In this document: positions 53,585 through 61,934 of the stretch, in pieces
Layout of the letters: the number at the start of each line of letters is the position of its first letter
How positions within the stretch are numbered: position 1 is the first letter of the stretch
Origin: Cohnella sp. SGD-V74
GTDB lineage: Bacteria > Bacillota > Bacilli > Paenibacillales > Paenibacillaceae
Assembly: GCF_003001675.1 (NCBI RefSeq)
Contig: NZ_PVYW01000016.1
Coordinates: 124,001 to 188,000, forward strand
Direction: 5' to 3'
DNA length: 64,000 nt
Translations under genes and position numbers: made by a program
Notes under the pieces: model-generated
Seen by the model: the letters and a program-made list of their open reading frames with translations, nothing else
Database searches by the model: none
Told to the model about the DNA's origin: nothing

Positions 53585-54241
53585 TTCGGAAGCGAGGCTC
53601 GGACCTCGGGGCTCGCGAAGCCTTCCATACTCGTTCAGCGTGTAGATGGTCGTGCAGGTGGATGTAATCAGCTTTAACAACGCCTCCGAGGGATGATGGG
53701 CGTTGTTGCTGCGAAAGCGGTATTCACAATAATAGTACGGTCGACTCCATCTAGGAACGCGGCCGTAATATTTGCGGACGAAGGAACGGGCCCTTCTGAA
53801 CATTAACTGCATCGCGCGTCTGACGATCGGCTGCTGGGCCGATCGTTTTTCTCGGTTCCAGAAATCGAAAAGCGGGCCGGATTCCGATTTGTGCATAGCT
53901 AATCTGATTTTATGAATCAACCGCTCAGCGGAGCGGTACTGAAGTTTAAGTGTATTAGCAAGCTTGCGCGCCGAACAGCGGCGGCCGGAAGCAACCCAAT
54001 AAAATGCCACCATCCAGTAGCGAAGCGGCAGCCTCGTGCGGTGCATCAGCGTATTGGAGGTGAGAGACGTTTGCGTCTTGCAATTGGCACATTCGTATAC
54101 GTTCCGCGTCTTGATCAGGCAGTACCGCATATCGCCGCACTTGGTGCAAATGAACCCTCGCGGCCAGCGGACGGCGAACAGGAAATCCCGGCAAGCCTGC
54201 TCATCCGAAAAGCGGGCCATGAACCTGCGAATCGACATCAA
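53582..54241 (-). CDS. IS1595-like zinc-ribbon transposase-related protein lacking the DDE domain
   Basis: A 219-residue protein. The N-terminus (FSDEQACRDFLFAVRWPRGF) and zinc ribbon (CTKC then CANC) match the zinc-binding region of IS1595-family transposases, followed by the helix-turn-helix-like segment SARKLANTLKLQYRSAERLI. After HKIRLAM the family normally has a DDE nuclease with VEVDE; here only about 100 basic and aromatic residues follow and no DDE residues are visible. It is therefore a truncated or domesticated transposase. TTG 54241 or ATG 54238 is the start, with GGAGGGAGG upstream. A consensus promoter and two LexA-like boxes precede it. Confidence 0.75.
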   Translation of the reverse strand: MMSIRRFMARFSDEQACRDFLFAVRWPRGFICTKCGDMRYCLIKTRNVYECANCKTQTSLTSNTLMHRTRLPLRYWMVAFYWVASGRRCSARKLANTLKLQYRSAERLIHKIRLAMHKSESGPLFDFWNREKRSAQQPIVRRAMQLMFRRARSFVRKYYGRVPRWSRPYYYCEYRFRSNNAHHPSEALLKLITSTCTTIYTLNEYGRLREPRGPSLASE

Positions 54242-54268
54242 ATGAAACGTCCTCCCTCCAAAAAAAAA

Positions 54269-54318
54269 CGAACGTTTGTTCTCATCTAGATTTTACCAAG
54301 CGTATGTTCTTATGTCAA
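54269..54318 (-). promoter_or_regulatory. Consensus promoter with two LexA/DinR-like boxes
   Basis: On the minus strand TTGACA (54318-54313) and TAAAAT (54295-54290) are separated by exactly 17 bp. Inside the spacer lies AGAACATACGCTTG (54310-54297), and around the expected start site AGAACAAACGTTCG (54282-54269). The second matches the DinR consensus (GAAC N4 GTTC core) at 12 of 14 positions, the first at 11. The boxes are 28 bp apart and both overlap polymerase contacts. Confidence 0.6.
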
Positions 54319-54633
54319 TGAAAACCTGCTATAAAATGATCAACCGTGGCATTTTTATGGATTTTTCTGGATATTGAGACGGTTTTGTGTGTCTATTTCG
54401 AGTTCCCTGAGTAAATGACAGAGGGGGGGAGAACGAGAGTCGCAGGGACGGATTTGCAATTGGCTCAAGTTGGACGAAAACGAGATACACAACGGCAGGA
54501 GAGTTAGGTGAGAGGGGGGGAGTCGTAGAGCAGGGTTTTGGGCGAGAGGTGCAGGGACCGGGATCTGCAATTGACTCAGGTTGGGTCAAAATGAGATACA
54601 ACGTCGTAGGCGGAGAGAAAGCAGCGGGAAGAA

Positions 54634-54675
54634 GGAAAGAGGAAAGAGGAAAGAGGAAAGAGGAAAGAGGAAAGA
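54634..54675 (+). repeat. Six perfect copies of GGAAAGA
   Basis: A 42-bp run of the heptamer GGAAAGA, followed by GGGG. It is non-coding. Runs of this kind change copy number by slippage. Confidence 0.9.
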
Positions 54676-54680
54676 GGGGC

Positions 54681-54710
54681 ACAGGCATTCTCGCAGGAGA
54701 GAATGCCTGT
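54681..54710 (-). terminator. Perfect 12-bp hairpin, possible terminator of the membrane-protein gene
   Basis: ACAGGCATTCTC (54681-54692) pairs perfectly with GAGAATGCCTGT (54699-54710), loop GCAGGA. On the minus strand it lies 87 bp after the stop at 54797 and is followed by a pyrimidine tract of CTTTCCT units rather than a pure T-run. Confidence 0.5.
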
Positions 54711-54796
54711 GAATGGAGGGCGGAATCGCATGTTCCGTCGTTCGAGTTAAGAGTCTGTGCTGGGATAGTCCGGTCTGGTCAGAACAGTCCGAGCGG

Positions 54797-55246
54797 CTAT
54801 AGGCCGGCGAGGCCGATCAGGAAGAGCAGCGCGATGAACAGGAGGGGGAGGCCATTGAAGACGGTCCCGAGGATCGCGAACACTTTCTTGTAGCCGGGGC
54901 GTGCCAGGGCGACGATGCCGAGGATGAGCCCGACGAGGATGACCAGGATCAGCAATGGGTAGAAGACCAGGTAGCCGACGTAGGGCTGGATTTTGTCCAC
55001 GATTTCTTCGTCGGACATCAAGCGGTTGCCGTTGTCGTCCACGATCTGCGTAATGTCGATGGTCTGGAAGAACAGGGAGATCAGGGCAATCGTCAATATG
55101 ACGAAGGAGACGATGCCGACAAGCGACAGCACGAAGGACGCGATGCCCAGGCCGCTGTGCTTGAGCGGTTGGGGCGGCTGGCCGTCAATCTGTGAGAGGG
55201 CGCCGCGGTTCGCAAATTGTTCATCCTTTTCGAACGGTTCGTTCAT
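54797..55246 (-). CDS. Small membrane protein, DUF4190-like
   Basis: A 149-residue protein with a hydrophilic N-terminus (about 35 residues) and three hydrophobic segments (LGIASFVLSLVGIVSFVILT; LVFYPLLILVILVGLILGIV; a C-terminal segment with LPLLFIALLFLIG). The motif LGIVALARPGYKK is typical of DUF4190-like proteins. Function unknown. ATG 55246 follows GAGGTG with seven-base spacing. It is divergent from the DUF423 gene. Confidence 0.75.
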   Translation of the reverse strand: MNEPFEKDEQFANRGALSQIDGQPPQPLKHSGLGIASFVLSLVGIVSFVILTIALISLFFQTIDITQIVDDNGNRLMSDEEIVDKIQPYVGYLVFYPLLILVILVGLILGIVALARPGYKKVFAILGTVFNGLPLLFIALLFLIGLAGL

Positions 55247-55317
55247 GACTTTACACCTCATTCAGGATATGATAGATGTTGAAATGCTGTCCAAATTCCA
55301 AGGAGGATAAACCCCGC

Positions 55318-55692
55318 ATGAATAAGTATACAAAAATTGGTGCCCTTGCGGCTATGCTTTCTGTCGTTCTCGGAGCATTCGGAGCCCACATTTTGGAAGA
55401 TCGGCTCACGGCGGACGCGCTGGACGTCTACGATACCGGCGTTCAATATCACATGTTCCACTCCGTCGGCATTCTGCTCATCGCTCTTCTGATGGATCGG
55501 CTTCCTTCGCCGAAGCTGGCGATCTGGGCCGCGAGGCTGCATATCATCGGAATCATCCTGTTTTCCGGGAGCCTGTACGTCCTGGCTTTCAGCGGGGTTA
55601 AAATTCTCGGAGCCATTACGCCGCTCGGGGGCGTTGCGTTCATCGCAGGCTGGATCTGCATCGCTTTGGCCGCCCGAAAGGACAAGAAATAG
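55318..55692 (+). CDS. DUF423 membrane protein
   Basis: A 124-residue membrane protein with about four hydrophobic segments. VVLGAFGAHILEDRL at the N-terminus and ITPLGGVAFIAGWICIA at the C-terminus are DUF423 (YwdK/YgdD) hallmarks. Function unknown. ATG 55318 follows AAGGAGG at 55300-55306. It lies upstream of the EAL gene but does not obviously belong to an operon with it. Confidence 0.9.
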   Translation: MNKYTKIGALAAMLSVVLGAFGAHILEDRLTADALDVYDTGVQYHMFHSVGILLIALLMDRLPSPKLAIWAARLHIIGIILFSGSLYVLAFSGVKILGAITPLGGVAFIAGWICIALAARKDKK

Positions 55693-55707
55693 AAAATTAT
55701 GGGCTAC

Positions 55708-55738
55708 ACATCTACGCCATTTGATCTATAATAGATGT
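55708..55738. promoter_or_regulatory. Promoter -10 flanked by inverted repeat, upstream of EAL gene
   Basis: TATAAT (55727-55732) lies between the arms of the inverted repeat ACATCTA (55708-55714) and TAGATGT (55732-55738). The arrangement would suit an operator that controls the gene starting at 55784. Confidence 0.4.
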
Positions 55739-55783
55739 ATTATCCTAGAGTAGTCACCCATGGCGGAGGAAGGACGTAGCCTC

Positions 55784-57601
55784 GTGAACGGATGGTCCAA
55801 CGACGGACTTTGGCTGGCGGGTATCGCCGGCATTGCAGCACTGACCGCAAGCGCCGCTTCATTAGGCTGGATATTCTCGCGCAAACGTTATCGGACCGAG
55901 CAGTCGGGTCCTGTTTATCAATGGGAATTGTTGAATTCGCTTTACACGCACAGCCCGATCGCTTTCGCGGTGATCGACCGGCATGGGCGATTCATGGACA
56001 TTAACCGCGATCCGTCCGATATGGTCGGATACGGCAAAGAGGAATTGAACGGCATTTCGTTCGAGACGATGCTGGCCGACGAATCCAGGGAGCAGACAAG
56101 GCTTGTTTTCCAACGGACGCTTCAAGGGGAAACCTGCTCCAGGGAAATCAAGGTCATACATAAGCAAGGACACGCGATTGATCTGAACATTCATACTTCG
56201 CCGCTGGTCAGAAGGAACAGGACGATCGGCATTCTCGTATTCATCGAAGATATCAGCGACCGCAAGCGCTCGCTCGAGCGCATACGCTATATGGCCTATT
56301 ACGACGACATGACGGGGCTGCCGAACAGGCAGTTTTTTATGAATCGCCTTGAAGAGAGGCTCCTGTCGGCCAAGGAAAGCGGGAGGCCTCTTGCCGTCTG
56401 CTATATCGACGTGGACCATTTCAAGCTGATCAACGCGTCGTTCGGACGCGATTTCGGCGACATGCTGCTGCTGCAGATCGCCGAGCGGCTCAGCCGCAGT
56501 CTGTCCGTGCCGGGAGATCTCGCGCGCATGGAAGGGGACGAGTTCGCGGCTTGTTTGGAGTCGCTGGAAAACGCGGACGACATATCCAGACGTGTGAACG
56601 CCCTGATATCCGTCATGAAGGAGCCGTTCGAATTGAACGGCGTGCCGGTTCACGTGACGGTCAGCATCGGCGTCTCCGTCAGTCCGGACGGCTCGGACGA
56701 CGCCGCCACGATGCTGAAGCGCGCCGACGCCGCACTGCATCGCGTGAAGGTCAACGGCAAGAACGACTATTTGCTGCATTCCGGCGACATGGATCATATC
56801 GCGATCGAGAAGCTGACCATCCAGCACGAAATGCACAGGGCGCTGAAGAACAAGGAATTCGTGCTGCACTATCAGCCCCAGTACGATCTGGCTTCCGGCC
56901 AGATCGTCGGCATGGAAGCGCTCGTCCGATGGCAGCATCCCGAACGCGGGCTTGTCTCCCCCGGGGAGTTCATTCCCGCGGCGGAGGAGAGCGGTCTGAT
57001 CGTGCCGCTCGGCGAATGGGTGATCGAAGAGGCTTGCAGGCAGAACAAGGCTTGGCAGGACGAGGGATTGCTTAATATCCCCGTATCGGTCAATTTGTCG
57101 TTTCGGCAGTTCTCTCAGCGGAATTTGACGGGCAAAATTTCCGAAATTTTGCGTCAGACCGGTCTCCACCCCCGTTATTTGGAGCTCGAGATTACGGAGA
57201 GCATGACGATGGACGTCGAACGAGCCTCGCAATATTTGAAAGAGCTGACCGATCTGGGGGTCAATATCAGTATCGACGACTTCGGGACGGGGTACAGTTC
57301 GTTTCATTATCTGAAAAATCTGCCGATCGCCCGCCTGAAAATCGATCGTTCCTTCGTCAGGGACATCGAGCAGGACCCGGGAGACGCGGCGATCGTCGCG
57401 GCCATCATCTCGATGGCGCATAACTTGCAGATGCAGGTCATTGCCGAAGGGGTCGAGACGAAGGACCAAGTTCATTTTCTGCGCTCTCACCGCTGCGACG
57501 AAATGCAGGGTTATTTCGGCAGTCCTCCGCTGTCCAGCTCGGGCGCGCAAGATCTGCTGCTGGAGAAACTCAACCGTCCCGCGCTGCCCAATTATCACTA
57601 G
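55784..57601 (+). CDS. Membrane-anchored PAS-GGDEF-EAL protein (probable c-di-GMP phosphodiesterase)
   Basis: A 605-residue protein. One membrane segment lies near the N-terminus, then a PAS domain (about 45-165), a GGDEF domain (about 175-335) and an EAL domain (about 345-600). The GGDEF signature is degenerate (RMEGDEFAA), so cyclase activity is doubtful. The EAL part keeps GMEALVRWQHP, DDFGTGYSSFHYL and VIAEGVET, so hydrolysis of c-di-GMP is likely. I prefer GTG 55784, which follows GGAGGAAGG; ATG 55760 is in frame but lacks a site. It would lower c-di-GMP and affect motility or biofilm. Confidence 0.9.
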   Translation: MNGWSNDGLWLAGIAGIAALTASAASLGWIFSRKRYRTEQSGPVYQWELLNSLYTHSPIAFAVIDRHGRFMDINRDPSDMVGYGKEELNGISFETMLADESREQTRLVFQRTLQGETCSREIKVIHKQGHAIDLNIHTSPLVRRNRTIGILVFIEDISDRKRSLERIRYMAYYDDMTGLPNRQFFMNRLEERLLSAKESGRPLAVCYIDVDHFKLINASFGRDFGDMLLLQIAERLSRSLSVPGDLARMEGDEFAACLESLENADDISRRVNALISVMKEPFELNGVPVHVTVSIGVSVSPDGSDDAATMLKRADAALHRVKVNGKNDYLLHSGDMDHIAIEKLTIQHEMHRALKNKEFVLHYQPQYDLASGQIVGMEALVRWQHPERGLVSPGEFIPAAEESGLIVPLGEWVIEEACRQNKAWQDEGLLNIPVSVNLSFRQFSQRNLTGKISEILRQTGLHPRYLELEITESMTMDVERASQYLKELTDLGVNISIDDFGTGYSSFHYLKNLPIARLKIDRSFVRDIEQDPGDAAIVAAIISMAHNLQMQVIAEGVETKDQVHFLRSHRCDEMQGYFGSPPLSSSGAQDLLLEKLNRPALPNYH

Positions 57602-57628
57602 ACATCTCTCCCTTGCGAAGAGCGGAAG

Positions 57629-57660
57629 AGGGTCGCTTCGGCGATCCTTTTCTTTTTTTT
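57629..57660 (+). terminator. Rho-independent terminator after EAL gene
   Basis: AGGGTCGC (57629-57636) and GCGATCCT (57641-57648), one G-T wobble, closed by a TTCG tetraloop and followed by a T-rich tail. Confidence 0.88.
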
Positions 57661-57710
57661 GTGCATAAAATAGCAATCATTCGGCATTTGTCAATAGGTC
57701 ATCTTTCACC

Positions 57711-57765
57711 TTGACACCCACAATATCTTGATATAAATTGGATGTTGTCGCTATACATATTGTGT
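57711..57765 (+). promoter_or_regulatory. nrd promoter region with two NrdR-like boxes
   Basis: Two 16-mers resemble the NrdR box (ACACWATATATWGTGT): CCACAATATCTTGATA (57718-57733) and GCTATACATATTGTGT (57750-57765). They are separated by 16 bp, the usual three-turn spacing. TTGACA (57711-57716) and either TAAATT (57734) with 17 bp, or TTGATA and TATACA (57752) with 18 bp, are promoter candidates overlapped by the boxes. The nrd operon should thus be repressed by NrdR when deoxynucleotides are sufficient. Confidence 0.75.
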
Positions 57766-57793
57766 TGAGGTCAAAGAAAGGAGAATGAATGGC

Positions 57794-58153
57794 ATGCTGA
57801 TCGCCTATGATTCCAAGACAGGTAACGTACGGAGGTTCGTAGAGAAATTAAAGCTTCCTTCGGTTCAAATCGAGGAATCCATGGATCTGGATCAGCCCTT
57901 CGTTCTCATTACGTATACGACGGGTTTCGGTCAAGTACCGGAGAGGGTCGCTTCGTTCTTGAAGAAGAACCATCGGAAGCTGTGCGGGGTATCCGCCAGC
58001 GGCAACCGCAATTGGGGGGACGGATTCGCGCTGAGCGCGGATCGCATCGCGGAGATGTACGGGGTGCCCGTCATCAGCAAGTTCGAGTTGTCCGGCACGA
58101 CGAAGGACGTTGAGAGATTCGTACAGGAGGTGCGCGCAGTTGCGTCATATTGA
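57794..58153 (+). CDS. nrdI: Flavodoxin-like NrdI protein
   Basis: A 119-residue flavoprotein that supplies oxidant to assemble the dimanganese-tyrosyl radical cofactor of NrdF. YDSKTGNVRRFV is the FMN phosphate loop, and ITYTTGFGQVP and SASGNRNWGDGFA are the other flavin-binding segments of NrdI. AAGGAG at 57778-57783 favours ATG 57794 (ten-base spacing) over the in-frame ATG 57785. It heads nrdI-nrdE-nrdF and overlaps nrdE by 14 bp. Confidence 0.95.
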   Translation: MLIAYDSKTGNVRRFVEKLKLPSVQIEESMDLDQPFVLITYTTGFGQVPERVASFLKKNHRKLCGVSASGNRNWGDGFALSADRIAEMYGVPVISKFELSGTTKDVERFVQEVRAVASY

Positions 58154-60224
58154 ACTGAACAACTTATTGATGCAAAGAGATACGGAAGGGTTCTTCCAAT
58201 TGGACAAAGATCGCGAAGCCGTCGCCGAGTTCATGGAGGACGTCTACCGCAAAAGCGTAAAATTCGCCAGCCACCGCGAGAAGGTTCGCTACATGCTGGA
58301 TAACAACTACTACGAAGACGTCTACGAACGCTACTCCGAAGAGGAAGTCGATCAAATCTACGAATTGACCCACGCGTACCGCTTCCAATTCAAATCCTAT
58401 ATGGCCGCCTCCAAGTTCTATACCGACTATGCCGTCAAGACAGACGACAAGACGCGATATCTTGAGCACTTCCCCGATCGGGTGTCGATCGTGGCGCTGC
58501 ATTTGGCCAGAGGGGACTTCCAAGTGGCCCGTGCCTTGGCGGCTTCCATGATGGAGCAGCGCTTGCAGCCGGCTACGCCGACGTTCCTGAACGCGGGCAA
58601 GAGCCGTCGCGGGGAGATGGTGTCCTGCTTCTTGCTCGAGATGGACGACTCCCTCAATTCGATCAACTACGTGATCGGAACTTGCATGCAGCTGTCCAAG
58701 ATCGGCGGGGGCGTGGCGGTAAACCTGTCGAAGATCCGCGGACGCGGCGAGTCGATCAAGGGCGTAGAAGGCGCGGCGAAGGGCATCATGCCCGTGTTGA
58801 AGCTGATGGAGGACGCCTTCTCCTATGCCGACCAGATGGGTCAGCGCAAAGGCTCGGGCGCAGGCTACTACAACATTTTCGGATGGGACGTTATCGAGTT
58901 CCTCGACAGCAAGAAGATCAACGCGGACGAGAAAACCCGCCTCAAGACGCTGTCGATCGGCCTGATCGTGCCGGACAAATTCTATCAACTCGCTGAGAAG
59001 AACGAGACGCTGCACGTTTTCGCGCCATATACGGTGTTCAAGCACTACGGCCAACACCTGGACGACATGGACATGGACGAGATGTACGAGACGCTGCTCG
59101 CCGACGAGCGCGTGAAGAAAAAAGCGGTCATGAGCGCGCGCGACATGCTCGTGAAGATCGCCACGACGCAGCTCGAGTCCGGTTATCCGTACATCATGAA
59201 CAAATCCAACGCCAACCGCGCACATGCGCTTAAGGATCTCGGCGGCATCAAGATGTCGAACCTGTGCACGGAAATTTTCCAACTGCAGGAAACTTCGGAG
59301 ATCGGCGATTATTTCGAGCCGGATACGATCCGCAGAGACATTAGCTGCAACCTCGCTTCCTTGAACATCGCCAATGTGATGGACACGCGCAAAATCAAGG
59401 AATCGGTGCACGAGGGCATCGTCGGCCTGACGGCGGTCAGCGACATGACGACGGTCTCCAACGCTCCCGGCGTCGCCAAGGCGAACGCAGAGCTGCACTC
59501 CGTCGGGCTCGGCGCGATGAACCTGCACGGCTATCTGGCGAAGAACAAGATCGCTTACGAGAGCAAGGAAGCGCGCGACTTCGTTCGCACGTTCTTCATG
59601 ATGATGAACTTCCATTCCATCGAGAAGAGCATGGAGATCGCCAGGGACACGGGCGTCACTTTCCACGGCTTCGAGCGTTCCGAATACGCCAAAGGTACAT
59701 ATTTCGATCGCTACTTGGAGATCGACTACCGTCCGCAGACGGAACGCGTGAAGACGTTGTTCGCCGGCATCGACGTGCCGTCGCCCGCAGACTGGGCGAA
59801 CCTGAAAGCCGACGTCGCCGAGCACGGGCTGTACCATGCTTACCGTCTGGCGATCGCGCCCACGCAGAGCATCTCGTACATCCAGAACGCGACTTCGAGC
59901 GTTATGCCGATCGTTGAACCGATCGAGACCCGTACTTACGCGAACTCGACGACGTATTATCCGATGCCGTTCTTGAGCAAGGACAACATTTTCTTCTATA
60001 AATCGGCTTACCAAATGGATCAGTTCAAGGTCATCGACCTGATCGCCGAGATCCAGCCTCACGTGGACCAAGGCATCTCGACCGTCCTGCACGTGAACAG
60101 CGACGTGACGACGCGCCAGCTGTCCCGTTATTACGTCTACGCGGCCAAGAAAGGCCTGAAATCTCTCTATTATACGCGTACAAACCGCCTGTCGGTGGAA
60201 GAGTGCATCACCTGCTCGGTGTAA
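58140..60224 (+). CDS. nrdE: Class Ib ribonucleotide reductase, large subunit NrdE
   Basis: A 694-residue catalytic subunit that reduces ribonucleoside diphosphates. VSCFLLEMDDSLNSI holds the first redox Cys and SNLCTEI the finger-loop Asn-Cys-Glu. APTQSISYIQNATSSVMP is conserved, and the C-terminal pair CITC is the shuttle dithiol. The best start is TTG 58140 inside nrdI, preceded by AGGAGG (58125-58130) with nine-base spacing, giving the N-terminus MRHIELNNLLMQ; an ATG at 58110 is in frame but precedes that site. Confidence 0.95.
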   Translation: MRHIELNNLLMQRDTEGFFQLDKDREAVAEFMEDVYRKSVKFASHREKVRYMLDNNYYEDVYERYSEEEVDQIYELTHAYRFQFKSYMAASKFYTDYAVKTDDKTRYLEHFPDRVSIVALHLARGDFQVARALAASMMEQRLQPATPTFLNAGKSRRGEMVSCFLLEMDDSLNSINYVIGTCMQLSKIGGGVAVNLSKIRGRGESIKGVEGAAKGIMPVLKLMEDAFSYADQMGQRKGSGAGYYNIFGWDVIEFLDSKKINADEKTRLKTLSIGLIVPDKFYQLAEKNETLHVFAPYTVFKHYGQHLDDMDMDEMYETLLADERVKKKAVMSARDMLVKIATTQLESGYPYIMNKSNANRAHALKDLGGIKMSNLCTEIFQLQETSEIGDYFEPDTIRRDISCNLASLNIANVMDTRKIKESVHEGIVGLTAVSDMTTVSNAPGVAKANAELHSVGLGAMNLHGYLAKNKIAYESKEARDFVRTFFMMMNFHSIEKSMEIARDTGVTFHGFERSEYAKGTYFDRYLEIDYRPQTERVKTLFAGIDVPSPADWANLKADVAEHGLYHAYRLAIAPTQSISYIQNATSSVMPIVEPIETRTYANSTTYYPMPFLSKDNIFFYKSAYQMDQFKVIDLIAEIQPHVDQGISTVLHVNSDVTTRQLSRYYVYAAKKGLKSLYYTRTNRLSVEECITCSV

Positions 60225-60278
60225 GAGAAGGGACGAGGCGAGCGCCTGAGCCGCCAGCAATCAGGAGGACGAATAATT

Positions 60279-61250
60279 ATGTGCGCGTTAAAAGCCGTTA
60301 ACTGGAATCGTCCGGACGACGATTTTACGATTACGTTCTGGAATCAGAACATTATGCAGTTCTGGACGGATGAGGAAATTCCGCTCTCGGACGATAAAAT
60401 GGATTGGATGAACCTGAGCGATCGGGAGCGCGAGCTGTACATGAAAGTATTGGGCGGCTTGACGCTGCTCGATACGGTGCAGGGCGGAGTCGGCATGCCG
60501 CGGATTCTCGAGCACGTCGACGGGCTGCAGCGCAAAGCGGTGCTCGGCTTCATGGCGATGATGGAGCAAATCCACGCCAAGTCCTACAGCAGCATCTTCA
60601 CGACGCTGGCGTCGACGGAAGAGATCGACGGCGTATTCCGCTGGGTCGAAGCGAACCCGTATTTGCAGACGAAGGCCGACACGATCGTTCAGTATTACAA
60701 CAATATCGAGTCGCCGAAGAGCCTGTTCCTGGCGATGGGGGCTTCGGTGCTGCTGGAAAGCTACTTGTTCTACAGCGGCTTCTTCTATCCGCTCTATCTG
60801 GCTGGACAGGGAAAAATGACGAGCAGCGGCGAGGTCATCGACCTTATTTTGCGCGACGAGAGCATTCACGGGCTGTACGTGGGCGTGCTGGCGCAGGAAG
60901 TGTACGGCAAGCTCGACGAGAGCGAGCAGAAGGAAGCTTACGAGGTGCTGTACGGACTGCTCATGCATCTTCACCAGAACGAGGAGAAGTATACCGACGA
61001 GCTGTACTCGGCGATCGGGCTCGCCGACGAGGTTAAGAAATTCGTCCGCTACAACGCGAACAAAGCGTTCATGAACATGGGCTTCGACCCGGTCTTCCCG
61101 GAGGAAGAGGTCAACCCGATCGTGTTCAACGGCATCAGCACGCGCACGAAGCAGCACGATTTCTTCTCGAAGAAAGGCAACGGCTACGTTCGGACGATTC
61201 ATGTGGAAACGATGACCGACGACGACTTCTTGTTCGATTTCGATAAATAA
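60279..61250 (+). CDS. nrdF: Class Ib ribonucleotide reductase, radical subunit NrdF
   Basis: A 323-residue metallo-radical subunit partnered with NrdE. Metal ligands are visible in [10 protein letters not shown] (Asp), [11 protein letters not shown] (Glu, His; Tyr as the radical site), [10 protein letters not shown] (Glu) and RDESIHGLY (Glu, His). It starts 54 bp after nrdE with CAGGAGGACG upstream and is followed by a strong hairpin. Confidence 0.96.
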   Translation: MCALKAVNWNRPDDDFTITFWNQNIMQFWTDEEIPLSDDKMDWMNLSDRERELYMKVLGGLTLLDTVQGGVGMPRILEHVDGLQRKAVLGFMAMMEQIHAKSYSSIFTTLASTEEIDGVFRWVEANPYLQTKADTIVQYYNNIESPKSLFLAMGASVLLESYLFYSGFFYPLYLAGQGKMTSSGEVIDLILRDESIHGLYVGVLAQEVYGKLDESEQKEAYEVLYGLLMHLHQNEEKYTDELYSAIGLADEVKKFVRYNANKAFMNMGFDPVFPEEEVNPIVFNGISTRTKQHDFFSKKGNGYVRTIHVETMTDDDFLFDFDK

Positions 61251-61264
61251 ATAAGTTGCTCGAA

Positions 61265-61315
61265 CAGCAAAACACGCACCGAGGGCTTCTCTGCCCTGCG
61301 GTGCGTGTTTTGCTG
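61265..61315. terminator. Long bidirectional terminator hairpin after nrdF
   Basis: The 17-bp arms 61265-61281 and 61299-61315 are perfectly complementary. An inner AGGGC/GCCCT stem with a one-base bulge and loop TTCTCT extends it. The T-run and A-run lie inside the arms, and it separates nrdF from the convergent gene at 61325. Confidence 0.75.
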
Positions 61316-61324
61316 TGCAGCCGG

Positions 61325-61762
61325 TTATTCCACGAAGTCGTCGATCTCGTTCAGTCCGACGGTGTAAACCTGCTTCTCGTCCACGTGGTACGCGGTGATG
61401 AGCTGCTTGTCGGCATCGTAGTTCAACACGCGGCACGGAATGCTGAGCTTGATTCCGCGGCCTTTGTTTATGTTGATCCGGATCAGCTTGCTGGTTTCGA
61501 TAAAAAAACGAATGCGAAGCTCCAACGGGTTGGGCTCGGAAGGTTTGGGCGCCGGCTTCTTGGGGGGAGCGGAAGGTTTAGCCTTCGCGTCTTCCCGAGC
61601 CGCGGCGGCCCGATTGTCCGTTACGATCCGATAATGGTCCAAATTCGCGTTGTTCAATTCGTGAAGCAGCCGTTTCAAAGCTTCCCCTCTGTTCGGAGAG
61701 GAGATGCTGAATTCCACTAAAAAACAATGGGAGCCATCGGAATTCTGATGGGTGTCATTCAT
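61325..61762 (-). CDS. Conserved hypothetical protein
   Basis: A 145-residue protein I do not recognise. The N-terminal 50 residues (FLVEFSISSPNRGEALKRLL) look like a small alpha/beta domain. A Lys/Pro/Ala linker (AKAKPSAPPKKPAPKPSEP) leads to a beta-rich C-terminal domain ending VGLNEIDDFVE. ATG 61762 follows GGAGGC with six-base spacing; the frame is open further upstream without a site. It is convergent with nrdF. Confidence 0.75.
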   Translation of the reverse strand: MNDTHQNSDGSHCFLVEFSISSPNRGEALKRLLHELNNANLDHYRIVTDNRAAAAREDAKAKPSAPPKKPAPKPSEPNPLELRIRFFIETSKLIRININKGRGIKLSIPCRVLNYDADKQLITAYHVDEKQVYTVGLNEIDDFVE

Positions 61763-61934
61763 GAAGAAGCCTCCGTTGCCATGCATAGTCCGATTAAACC
61801 ATGTCCTAGATCCCAATATACCACGAGATGGACGCCCAATATAGGGGGTATGGGTCTAAATGCCCTGAAAAATAATTCTAACTTCGCATATTTTATATCG
61901 CATGAACCTATGCCTGAACTGGGAGGTGATTGGC

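Larger units (their letters stand above)
54242..54796. other. Gap with SOS-like promoter and simple repeats
   Basis: About 555 bp with no credible gene. It contains the promoter and LexA-like boxes of the transposase-like gene (54269-54318), two diverged copies of a roughly 105-bp segment (GCAATTGGCTCAAGTTGG near 54456 and GCAATTGACTCAGGTTGG near 54565), a (GGAAAGA)6 run and a 12-bp hairpin. Confidence 0.6.

Noticed and set aside
53311-53628. Arg/Asp-rich repeat protein on the minus strand
   Set aside because: Low-complexity reading of the 12-bp array, starting inside another gene, with no ribosome-binding site.
53582-54241. Complete insertion sequence
   Set aside because: No DDE residues, no terminal inverted repeats and no target duplication could be seen.
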